NCBI GenBank assembly: GCA_900552475.1
Contig: USAC01000021.1
Coordinates: 1-27,817 of the forward strand
Length of the DNA stretch: 27,817 nucleotides
Direction: 5' to 3'
From: an uncultured Eubacteriales bacterium
GTDB lineage: Bacteria; Bacillota; Clostridia; Oscillospirales; Oscillospiraceae
The notes under the pieces are model-generated. The model was not told the origin of the DNA and searched no databases. It saw nothing but the letters and a program-made list of their open reading frames with translations. Positions within the stretch are counted from its first letter, which is position 1, and each line of letters starts with the position of its first letter. A program made the position numbers and the translations under genes. This document shows, piece after piece, positions 15,485 to 22,284 of this stretch.

Positions 15485-15514
15485 ATTTTAAGCAGTGGGC
15501 GTTTGCTTTGTCAA
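15485..15514 (-). promoter_or_regulatory. Sigma-A promoter of the RACo/homocysteine methyltransferase operon
   Basis: TTGACA (15509-15514) and TAAAAT (15485-15490) on the minus strand are separated by 18 bases. The predicted start is near 15478, directly beside that of the opposing promoter. Confidence 0.75.
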
Positions 15515-15529
15515 GAGGGTTTGAGAGAT

Positions 15530-16066
15530 ATGACGGATTTCCTGTCTCTGGCCGCCGAGGGCGGCTTTTCGCACTGCGCGCCGCTGTGCATGGCGGCGGC
15601 GGTGCCGCGGCGCGAGGTGCGCGGGATGTGCGCGGCAGACCGCTGCGGCAAGTGGGGCAGGTGCTGGTCCTGCCCGCCCGCCTGCGGCACGCTGGAGCAG
15701 GCGGCATCGCGGATTGCGCGCTTTGACCGCGGCATCCTCGTGCAGAGCACGGCTAAGCTCGCGGACGACTTCGACTACGACGGTATACAGGCGCTCTCAC
15801 GGACGCACGCGCAGCGCTTCGCGGCCCTTGCGCGGCAGATGCGCCTGCTGTGCACACGGACGCTCCCGCTCTCGGCGGGGCCGTGCCTCGTCTGCCGCCG
15901 CTGCACCTGTCCCGACCGCCCCTGCCGCTATCCGTCCCGGCGCATCAGCGCGATGGAAGCCTACGGCCTGCTCGTGAGCGACGTCTGCGTGCGCTCCGGC
16001 CTTGCCTATAACTACGGGCCGGGGACGATGACCTATACATCCTGCATCCTGTATTCAGAGGAGTGA
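15530..16066 (+). CDS. DUF2284 cysteine-rich metal-binding protein
   Basis: A 178-residue cytoplasmic protein with two cysteine-rich clusters: GMCAADRCGKWGRCWSCPPAC at about residues 33-53, and CLVCRRCTCPDRPC at about 119-132. This pattern fits DUF2284, described as a predicted metal-binding family. It is often found next to corrinoid-dependent methyltransferases, but its reaction is not known to me. An iron-sulfur or zinc role is plausible. The ATG at 15530 follows a weak site (AGAGGG, 10 bases). The downstream ATG at 16071 follows four bases after the stop, so the two genes share one message from the promoter at 15444. Confidence 0.8.
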   Translation: MTDFLSLAAEGGFSHCAPLCMAAAVPRREVRGMCAADRCGKWGRCWSCPPACGTLEQAASRIARFDRGILVQSTAKLADDFDYDGIQALSRTHAQRFAALARQMRLLCTRTLPLSAGPCLVCRRCTCPDRPCRYPSRRISAMEAYGLLVSDVCVRSGLAYNYGPGTMTYTSCILYSEE

Positions 16067-16070
16067 TCGC

Positions 16071-17792
16071 ATGTCCACACCGAAAGAGATATTTCTGGAG
16101 CTGCTCCGCCCCGACGGGCAGCCCGAGCGGCAGCTGCGCCAGTATGAGGCGCTCTCCATGTGCTTTACCGACCCCATCAACGCCTATCTGCGCGGCAACC
16201 GCAAGCGCGGCTCGACGAGCGTTGACCGCTGGGGAACGACGATCAGCTGGCCGGCGGACGCGCCCGGCGCGATGCCCGTGACGGAAAACGGCATGGCCGT
16301 CTGCCCGGATGTGACGCGCTGGCGCGAGGTGGTGCATGCGCCCGATCTCGGCACAAACTGCGCGGAGGGGTGGGATGCCTGCCGCGCGGCGGCGCGGGCG
16401 GCCTGCGGCGAGGAGCACCTGCTCGCGGGCTTTATGGGGACGGGCATTTTTGAGCAGTGCCACTTCCTGATGGGCTTTGAAAACGCGCTCACGAGCCTGT
16501 ATGAGCACCCCCGCGAGATGCACGAGCTGATCGAGTATATCACAGAGTACCGGCTGGACTATGTCCGGCGGCTCATCGACGGGCTGCAGCCGGACGTGAT
16601 CTTCTCCCACGACGACTGGGGGACGAAGGACGCACTGTTCATGCGCCCGGAGATGTGGCGCGAATTCTTCAAGGAGCCGTACCGCCGGTTTTACGGCTAT
16701 ATCCGCTCGCGCGGCGTGATCACCATCCACCATGCCGATTCCTACCTCGTCCCGATCGTGGACGACATGGCCGAGATCGGCATCCAGGTCTGGCAGGGCG
16801 TCCTGCCGGAGAACGACATTCCCGCCCTGCAGCGGCATCTGAACGGACGGATTGTGCTGATGGGCGGCTTCGGCGCGGCCATCGACCGCGCCGAAGCGCA
16901 GCCGGACGAGATCCGCGCCTACGCCGCGGACACGCTGCGGCGCTGCTGCCCCGGCGGGCACTTCATCCCGAGCATCACCTACGGCGTGCCGGGCGCGGTG
17001 TTCCCGCATATCGACACCTATCTCAACGAGGCGGTCGACGATTACAACGCGCGGCTGCATATGCCGGCGGTGAACCTGCCGCCCGTCCCGCGCCGCCAAG
17101 CCGGCGCACGGCCCGCCGCACCTGCTGCGGCTGCTCCGGCGGCGGAGAGCGCAGCCCCGCCCGACACGCTCGGCAAGATTGCGCAGGCGCTCGTGCGCGG
17201 GCAGCAAAAGCGCGTGCTCCAGCTCTGCGCCGCCGCGCTCGAGGAGGGCAAGGACGCGCAGGAGATCCTCTCGGACGGCCTGATGCGCGGCATGACGCAG
17301 CTCGGTGAGGACTTCTCGGCGAACCGGGCGTTCGTTCCGGAGATGCTGCTCGCGGCGCGCTGTATGGCCGCGGCGACGGAGCTGCTCAAGCCTCATCTGA
17401 CGGCGGGCGGCACGGAGACGATCGGCCGCGTCTGTCTCGGAACGGTGCGCGGCGACATGCACGACATCGGCAAGAACCTCGTGAAGATCATGTTCGAGGG
17501 CAGCGGACTGGAGGTCGTCGACCTCGGCGTCGACGTCGCGCCGGAGCGCTTTATCGACGCGGCGAAGGCGCAGCAGTGCGGCATCATCGCCTGCTCGTCG
17601 CTGCTCACGACGACGATGCAGGAGATGCGCCGCGTGGTGGAGCTGGCCGAGGAGGCGGGCATCCGCGGGAGCGTGAAGATCATGGTCGGCGGCGCGCCCA
17701 TCAGCCAGAGCTTCTGCGACGAGATCGGCGCGGACGTCTATACCGAGGACGCCGCTGCCGCCGCGAGAGCCGCGGTGGCGCTGTGCAGGTAG
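16071..17792 (+). CDS. UroD-family methyltransferase fused to a corrinoid-binding module
   Basis: A 573-residue fusion. Residues 1 to about 340 form a uroporphyrinogen decarboxylase-type barrel as in the methyltransferases MtaA and CmuA. A Pro/Ala linker lies at about 343-370. A helical B12-binding-2 cap lies at about 372-450, and a B12-binding Rossmann domain carries the base-off motif GDMHDIGKN (His near 463) and GADVYTEDA at the end. The same polypeptide would therefore take a methyl group from a substrate and hold it on cobalt, the order seen in chloromethane methyltransferase CmuA. The usual zinc-thiolate residues are absent: the H-x-C-G motif reads HHADSY, and the later SPGC region reads IPSITYG. 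The substrate is thus unlikely to be a thiol, and I cannot name it. GAGGAG lies 7 bases before the ATG. It is second in the operon after DUF2284. Confidence 0.88.
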   Translation: MSTPKEIFLELLRPDGQPERQLRQYEALSMCFTDPINAYLRGNRKRGSTSVDRWGTTISWPADAPGAMPVTENGMAVCPDVTRWREVVHAPDLGTNCAEGWDACRAAARAACGEEHLLAGFMGTGIFEQCHFLMGFENALTSLYEHPREMHELIEYITEYRLDYVRRLIDGLQPDVIFSHDDWGTKDALFMRPEMWREFFKEPYRRFYGYIRSRGVITIHHADSYLVPIVDDMAEIGIQVWQGVLPENDIPALQRHLNGRIVLMGGFGAAIDRAEAQPDEIRAYAADTLRRCCPGGHFIPSITYGVPGAVFPHIDTYLNEAVDDYNARLHMPAVNLPPVPRRQAGARPAAPAAAAPAAESAAPPDTLGKIAQALVRGQQKRVLQLCAAALEEGKDAQEILSDGLMRGMTQLGEDFSANRAFVPEMLLAARCMAAATELLKPHLTAGGTETIGRVCLGTVRGDMHDIGKNLVKIMFEGSGLEVVDLGVDVAPERFIDAAKAQQCGIIACSSLLTTTMQEMRRVVELAEEAGIRGSVKIMVGGAPISQSFCDEIGADVYTEDAAAAARAAVALCR

Positions 17793-17795
17793 GTC

Positions 17796-17968
17796 GTCAA
17801 AAAGGCGCAGCCTTTTTGACGAGGGGGTTTCGCTCCGCTCTGCGCCTTGACCCGCCGTAGGCGGGGCTGCGACACTCCGCTCCGCGCAGGGTGTTTTTGA
17901 CGACGTACACGCCGCCAAAAACAGATCGAAATTTTTTCGCGCCGTGCGCGGCGCGAACTCTGTGAGAC
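17796..17968 (+). repeat. 3'-UTR repeat module, copy B (full)
   Basis: It begins 4 bases after the stop codon of the corrinoid fusion gene. Order on the plus strand: hairpin GTCAAAAAGG/CCTTTTTGAC (17796-17820); GAGGGGGTTTCGCTCCG; a CCCGCC/GGCGGG hairpin; CGCTCCGCGCA (17878-17888); CGACGTACACGCCGCC (17901-17916); hairpin TCGCGCCG/CGGCGCGA; CGCGAACTCTGTGAGAC (17952-17968); then TTTTTT. It shares ordered blocks with copies A and C and has the same orientation relative to its upstream gene. Confidence 0.75.
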
Positions 17969-17975
17969 GTTTTTT

Positions 17976-18019
17976 GAATAGATGAGGGAGGAAGCCGTTG
18001 CTTCCTCCCTCATCTATTC
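17976..18019. terminator. 20-bp perfect hairpin between convergent genes
   Basis: GAATAGATGAGGGAGGAAGC pairs with its exact complement around loop CGTT. The right arm touches the stop codon of the small membrane protein. On the plus strand it is preceded by TTTTTT and followed by TAGTCTTTCTTG. It probably ends transcripts from both sides. Confidence 0.75.
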
Positions 18020-18225
18020 TAGTCTTTCTTGAAAATATCTTCGGCGAGGTGGACGATTTGCCAGAGCGCGAAGAGCAGGCAGAGCGTCTGGGCGACGACG
18101 ATGCCGTCTATTCCCAGCGAATACTCCGCATGAGCCAGCGCGGTCGGGTTGAAGTACAAATAGAGCGTAATCAGCGCGGCGATCAGGCGCACGGCCAGCG
18201 CGGGGATCTTTCCGGTGTTGTTCAT
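18019..18225 (-). CDS. Small two-helix membrane protein of unknown function
   Basis: A 68-residue protein with two hydrophobic stretches (about residues 8-26 and 38-59), a short polar loop and a charged end EDIFKKD. I recognise no family. The ATG has GGGAGG 10 bases upstream, which supports a real gene. It is convergent with the corrinoid fusion gene and shares its hairpin terminator. Upstream (18226-18480) no strong promoter stands out on this strand. Confidence 0.65.
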   Translation of the reverse strand: MNNTGKIPALAVRLIAALITLYLYFNPTALAHAEYSLGIDGIVVAQTLCLLFALWQIVHLAEDIFKKD

Positions 18226-18448
18226 ATGCGGATAACCTCCCTGTTTTTACAGTTTTGCGGCAGTTCCAGTATATTGAAGCGGAATACGCACGTCAACTAC
18301 TTTTTAATAAAATTGTCGGATAATGCGGAAAGAACTATCATATCTCACAAAGCATCGCATCACAACCGGAAGATGGCATTGCCCGAAAACAGGCCTAAAA
18401 AACTGCTTCCTGCGCGTAGGATATACTGAGAGCTACAGAAAGTCGGCG

Positions 18449-18478
18449 TTGCTCCCCGGGCGGCGGGTGTGGTAAAAT
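18449..18478 (+). promoter_or_regulatory. Probable promoter of the NYN-domain gene
   Basis: TTGCTC (18449-18454) and TAAAAT (18473-18478), 18 bases apart, about 75 bases before the ATG. The rest of 18226-18448 is AT-rich and shows nothing else I can name apart from a 16-base match to the NYN coding region. Confidence 0.5.
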
Positions 18479-18558
18479 AGAGACATCCAGTTTTTGACAG
18501 TCCGCACGGCAGGCACTTCCGACAGAACACTATGACAGGAAAGGAAGCGTGAACAGAC

Positions 18559-19974
18559 ATGCTGCAGCAGGAGAGTAATATTGTATACGAGGCGGCTCCA
18601 CCCGCGCAGGAGACGCAGCCCGCACCCGACACGAGAGATTACAGCAGTACCTATACGGTGATTTCCAAAGTCGCTTATCTCATCGGAGTACCGAAAAAAT
18701 TTTTTGAAGCGGAATACGCGCCGCCGCAGCTGCAGACCTTTGATCAGATGGAGCGGGAGAAAAACGCGCGCATCATCCGCAATCTGTGCCGGCTCCGCAC
18801 GGCCATTGAGCAGAATTACGGCCGCATCAACAAGGCATTTCTATACGATCTCAAAAATCTGCATACACTGCCCGAATATATTCCGCAGGAGTGTCTGCGC
18901 CGCCTGTCGGAGGACGGCATCGAGCTGCTCCGCGCCAACTATAAGCTCACGCAATACATCATCGACATCAATCTGCACATCGCCAACCGCATCAACAACT
19001 GCCGCGACCTTCTGCCGCTGTGGCTGAAGTGGGAGTATGTCCGCGAGCTGTTTCTCATGCCGAACGGCACGAAGGAGGCGGGGCTGAAGCGCGCCGCCGA
19101 GGAGTACTGCGCCAACCGGACGCACTACCCCTATCAGGTCTACATCAACTGGCCTGCGCAGGAGGAGCAGGGGAACATCCTCCACAACGACAAGAAATTC
19201 ATCACGCTCCTCTACGAGATGCACGAGGACTATTTCGCCGACTTCAGCAAGGTCTCCGACGCGGGCAGCGCCGCCAAGGCGGGCATCTATCAATTCCTGG
19301 AGGGAAGCCGCCGCACGGCGATCGTCGTCGACTGCGAAAACAGCGACCCCTATAAGCTCTATGCCATGCTCAACAACCTCGACCAGAACGCCCTGCTCGG
19401 GAAAATCGCGAAGATCATCCTCTACGATGACGTCCACACGACGACGGCGTGGCAGATTCTCGAGAAGTTCACGCAGATCCCCGTGGAGCATGTGCTCATC
19501 GAGCGCGTGAAGGAGAACAAGTCCCTCGTGGACATCCGGCTCACGACCGGCACCTGCTGCGAGTTTTTCCAGAACAACATCGACTCGTTCCTCCTCGCCT
19601 CGAGCGATTCGGACTACTGGGGTCTGATCCCCGCCATGCCGCAGGCGCGCTTTTTCGTGCTCGTCGAGGCCGAGAAGTGCAGCGGCGCCATCCGCAAGGC
19701 GATGGAAAACGGCGGCATCGCCTATTGCTACCTCGACCGCTTCTGTACCGGCAACAGCAACCAGATCAAGGAGACGGCCATGCTCCAGGCTGTGCAGCGC
19801 ATCCTCGACGAGGAGGTGCAGCTGAATCTGCACGACGTGATGAACGAGGCATATCTCCAGACCCGCGCCGGCATGACCACCGCCGAGCGCCGCCAGTTCT
19901 GTGAGCGCTACCTCCAGCACCTGCGCATCGAGATCGACGAAACAGGGAATCTCCGCCTTGTGGTCGGAAAATAA
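18559..19974 (+). CDS. NYN-domain (PIN-like) putative ribonuclease
   Basis: A 471-residue cytoplasmic protein. Residues about 250-395 form a NYN/PIN-like nuclease fold with the expected acidic residues: Asp258, Glu260 and Asn261 in VVDCENSD, Asp325 in SLVDIRL, and Asp350/Asp352 in LASSDSDY. Such domains bind Mg2+ and cut RNA. The N-terminal 250 residues are mostly helical and charged with no domain I can name. The C-terminal 80 residues are helical as well. It stands alone, with its own promoter and a palindromic terminator. The ATG follows an AGGAAAGGAAG site. The target RNA is unknown and no antitoxin-like partner is adjacent. Confidence 0.82.
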   Translation: MLQQESNIVYEAAPPAQETQPAPDTRDYSSTYTVISKVAYLIGVPKKFFEAEYAPPQLQTFDQMEREKNARIIRNLCRLRTAIEQNYGRINKAFLYDLKNLHTLPEYIPQECLRRLSEDGIELLRANYKLTQYIIDINLHIANRINNCRDLLPLWLKWEYVRELFLMPNGTKEAGLKRAAEEYCANRTHYPYQVYINWPAQEEQGNILHNDKKFITLLYEMHEDYFADFSKVSDAGSAAKAGIYQFLEGSRRTAIVVDCENSDPYKLYAMLNNLDQNALLGKIAKIILYDDVHTTTAWQILEKFTQIPVEHVLIERVKENKSLVDIRLTTGTCCEFFQNNIDSFLLASSDSDYWGLIPAMPQARFFVLVEAEKCSGAIRKAMENGGIAYCYLDRFCTGNSNQIKETAMLQAVQRILDEEVQLNLHDVMNEAYLQTRAGMTTAERRQFCERYLQHLRIEIDETGNLRLVVGK

Positions 19975-19977
19975 AGC

Positions 19978-20005
19978 GGAGACGCGGCCCGCGGGCCGCG
20001 TCTCC
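19978..20005. terminator. Palindromic terminator of the NYN gene
   Basis: GGAGACGCGGCCCG and CGGGCCGCGTCTCC form a perfect 28-base palindrome 4 bases after the stop, followed by GGCCTTTTCC. Confidence 0.75.
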
Positions 20006-20082
20006 GGCCTTTTCCACTTAAAAAGAACCGCCCCGCGAAATCTGATACAATGCGGATAAAGTGTTCTTCAGGAGGGATGTCT

Positions 20083-20817
20083 ATGTCCGCATTGACAGGG
20101 GAGTGGTCCGTCGAAAAAATCCGCGCCGTCATGGTGCATCTTGACCGGAAGACCGGGCTGCACGGGGCGGAGCTGCCGATTGAAATGGGGAAGGCGGTGA
20201 GCTATCTGGGGCGTTACTACTGCGGGGAGCGGAAATCCTTCTACTTTTCCACACACCATCTGAATGACCCGGCCTTCCGCGAATCGGAGGCGATCGAGCT
20301 GATCCGCCACGAATACGCGCACTACTATGTGGACGCGGCCGGGCTGCGGCCGTTCTTTCAGGACGGAAGAGCACACCACCACGGCCCGTCGTGGCAGTAC
20401 GCCTGCAAGATGGTGGGCGCGAGCGGGCGGCGCGTATTCGGACAGGATCTGCTCCCGGAACTGACGGCGGCGGAGCTCGTCCGGCGCTTTCGCGCCGAGG
20501 ATGTGCGCGCATTCGACATGTGCGGCTATATCCGCATGTGGAACCGGCTCCCGTCCGAACCGCAGCAGTCTGCGCGCTGGATGGCCGCCGTCGAGCGAAA
20601 CAATCACCGCGACCGGGTGTTCTATCCCGGCGACGAGGTGCTCTTCCCGCAGCGAGGCTTCGGCCGGGTGCTCGCGATGGAGCCGGTACCCTCGGGGCAG
20701 CTGTTGTACATCCGCTTTGAAAGCGGCGTGGAGGAGACGCTGCACGCGCGCTATGTGTGCAAGGTCGTGGACGGCGTCATCAAAACGGTGGACGTGCGTC
20801 GAAAGCGGTGCGTCTGA
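20083..20817 (+). CDS. SprT-like zinc metalloprotease with C-terminal Tudor/SH3-like domain
   Basis: A 244-residue protein. The zinc motif HEYAH is at residues 76-80 with a third His in HHHGPSW (about 98-100), the arrangement of SprT/Spartan-type proteases. The C-terminal 60 residues begin PGDEVLFPQRGFGRVLAME and end in a run of short strands. This resembles the small Tudor-like domain at the end of PcrA/UvrD helicases and CarD-like proteins. I see no signal peptide, so it is cytoplasmic. I chose the ATG at 20083 because AGGAGGG lies 6 bases upstream; the ATG at 20077 overlaps that site. A TGATACAAT extended -10 at 20043-20051 lies just upstream. By analogy it may act on DNA-bound proteins, but this is inference. 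Confidence 0.8.
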   Translation: MSALTGEWSVEKIRAVMVHLDRKTGLHGAELPIEMGKAVSYLGRYYCGERKSFYFSTHHLNDPAFRESEAIELIRHEYAHYYVDAAGLRPFFQDGRAHHHGPSWQYACKMVGASGRRVFGQDLLPELTAAELVRRFRAEDVRAFDMCGYIRMWNRLPSEPQQSARWMAAVERNNHRDRVFYPGDEVLFPQRGFGRVLAMEPVPSGQLLYIRFESGVEETLHARYVCKVVDGVIKTVDVRRKRCV

Positions 20818-20838
20818 CGTGGGAAACGGGCCTTTTTC

Positions 20839-20867
20839 TTGCCAAACGGCGCGCGGCGCGCTATAAT
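20839..20867 (+). promoter_or_regulatory. Sigma-A promoter of the foldase gene
   Basis: TTGCCA (20839-20844) and TATAAT (20862-20867), 17 bases apart, about 40 bases upstream of the ATG. Confidence 0.78.
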
Positions 20868-20905
20868 AGTCTTCTTGAATCTTTTGGACTTGAAGGAGGT
20901 TTTCC

Positions 20906-21976
20906 ATGAAACGTTTTCTCGCGATGCTGCTTGCATCCGTGCTGGCCGTGGGGATCATCGCCTTTGCCACCAACGGCGAGGGCCGCCGCACGGACGGACT
21001 TTACTATGAGGTGACCGGCATCCGCCCGGACGCGCAGATCATGACCGTCGACGGCGAAAAGGTCTCGGCGGAGGAGTATCTGTACTGGCTGTCGTCGCAG
21101 TGCGACAAGCTGGCCGCGTACTATCCCGGCGTGGACTTCAACACACAGTATACCGACAGCATGACCTTCGGCGACTTCGTCAAGACCGACGCGCAGGAGA
21201 TGGCCAAGCTCTATGCCATCGTCCGCCAGTGGTCGGAGAAGTACGGCGTCACGCTGACCGATGCCGACCGGGAGGAGATCGCCCAGCAGCGTGCCCAGTA
21301 CGTCAGCTACTACGGCAGCGAAGAGGCCTATCAGAACCAGCTGCGCCTGCTGGGGATCAGTGAGGAGTCGTTCAACACCATCAACGAGGCCGCCTATTAC
21401 TACGCGGACCTTGCCAAGCTCTTCTGCAATGAGGACGGCGCGCAGCGCCCCTCGGACGAGACGCTCATTGCCTATGCCGCGGACAACGGCTACTGTACCG
21501 CCAAGACGCTCTATGTCCGCACGAGCGGTCTGGATGAGGCGGCGCTCGCCGAAAAGCGCAGCCAGCTTGAAGCGGCGGCGGAGCAGCTGCGCGCGGCGGA
21601 GGACAAGGACGCGGCCTATCTGGAGCTTGCCGCGTCTCTCGGCATCGAGACGAACGGCAGCGCGCTGACGTTCCGCGCGTCAGATGTCTCCGATGCGGCG
21701 GCGGAGATTCTCAGCCCGCTGCAGAGCGGCGAGGTGTCCGACATCGTGGAGGGGAGCGATGTACTCTATGTGTTCCTGATGCAGGAGCCGGACTGCACGG
21801 CCCTCGCGCAGTACTACTTCAAACAGCTCGTCAGCGACGCACAGACAAATGCCAAGGTCAAGACGAGCCGCGCCTATGACAGGATCGACACCGCCTCGTT
21901 CTACACCGGGCTGCAGGAAGCGCGCAGCGCGCTGGCCACCAGTCTGCAGGGCGACGGCGCAAACGCCGCTGGGTAA
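20906..21976 (+). CDS. Secreted SurA/PrsA-like peptidyl-prolyl isomerase family protein
   Basis: A 356-residue exported protein. The first 25 residues (MKRFLAMLLASVLAVGIIAFA) form a signal sequence or membrane anchor. Residues 30-190 are a helical SurA-N-like region (VDGEKVSAEEYLYWL is typical). Residues about 195-300 hold a diverged parvulin-like domain (TLYVRTSG, AAEILSPLQSGEVSDIVEGSDVLYVFLM). Such proteins help exported proteins fold outside the membrane. No lipobox cysteine is present, unlike PrsA, so it is either released or held by an uncleaved helix. AAGGAGG is 7 bases before the ATG. It is monocistronic with a clear promoter and terminator. Confidence 0.78.
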   Translation: MKRFLAMLLASVLAVGIIAFATNGEGRRTDGLYYEVTGIRPDAQIMTVDGEKVSAEEYLYWLSSQCDKLAAYYPGVDFNTQYTDSMTFGDFVKTDAQEMAKLYAIVRQWSEKYGVTLTDADREEIAQQRAQYVSYYGSEEAYQNQLRLLGISEESFNTINEAAYYYADLAKLFCNEDGAQRPSDETLIAYAADNGYCTAKTLYVRTSGLDEAALAEKRSQLEAAAEQLRAAEDKDAAYLELAASLGIETNGSALTFRASDVSDAAAEILSPLQSGEVSDIVEGSDVLYVFLMQEPDCTALAQYYFKQLVSDAQTNAKVKTSRAYDRIDTASFYTGLQEARSALATSLQGDGANAAG

Positions 21977-21994
21977 GAAAAAATCCGCAGCATG

Positions 21995-22028
21995 AAAACG
22001 CCCATTTCCATGAGGGAATGGGCGTTTT
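21995..22028 (+). terminator. Intrinsic terminator of the foldase gene
   Basis: AAAACGCCCATTTCC pairs with GGGAATGGGCGTTTT with one mismatch and a 4-base loop. Confidence 0.82.
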
Positions 22029-22197
22029 AACCATCTAAACCGCGACCGGCGCGGCCGGCAAAAGCCAAATTTAGCGCTTGCGCATGACGAAACGTCATGT
22101 TGCGGCGCGGCGAGCCGTTAAAATATCCAAAATGGTTAGCAATTTCTGGACAAAATCACAATTTTTGCCGATTAGGCCTTTTTGGTTGAATTGCCAG

Positions 22198-22226
22198 TTG
22201 ACTATTGTTAAAAAATTGACTATGAT
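22198..22226 (+). promoter_or_regulatory. Sigma-A promoter of the thiolase gene
   Basis: TTGACT (22198-22203) and TATGAT (22221-22226), 17 bases apart. The region before it (22029-22197) is AT-rich from about 22110 and has a small ATGACG/CGTCAT hairpin near 22083-22097; nothing else is recognised. Confidence 0.75.
22205..22222 (+). promoter_or_regulatory. Candidate Rex (redox) operator in the thiolase promoter
   Basis: TTGTTAAAAAATTGACTA matches the Rex consensus TTGTTAANNNNTTAACAA in 12 of 14 fixed positions, with the left half perfect. It lies exactly between the -35 and -10 boxes, where a bound repressor would block RNA polymerase. Rex is known to control butyrate-pathway genes in clostridia. 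The assignment here is by sequence match only. Confidence 0.5.
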
Positions 22227-22284
22227 AAGGGCAGATCAAATAAGGCCCCTAATAAGAATTTATCATCATGTAGGAGGAAATATT

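Noticed and set aside
15945..17918. Long minus-strand frame opposite the UroD-corrinoid gene
   Set aside because: Arg/His/Ala-rich antisense shadow; the plus-strand protein has intact domains and a ribosome binding site.
18274..18289. 16-base exact match TTGAAGCGGAATACGC upstream of the NYN gene and again inside it (18704-18719)
   Set aside because: A single match of this length is only mildly unexpected in a window this size, and no flanking similarity extends it.
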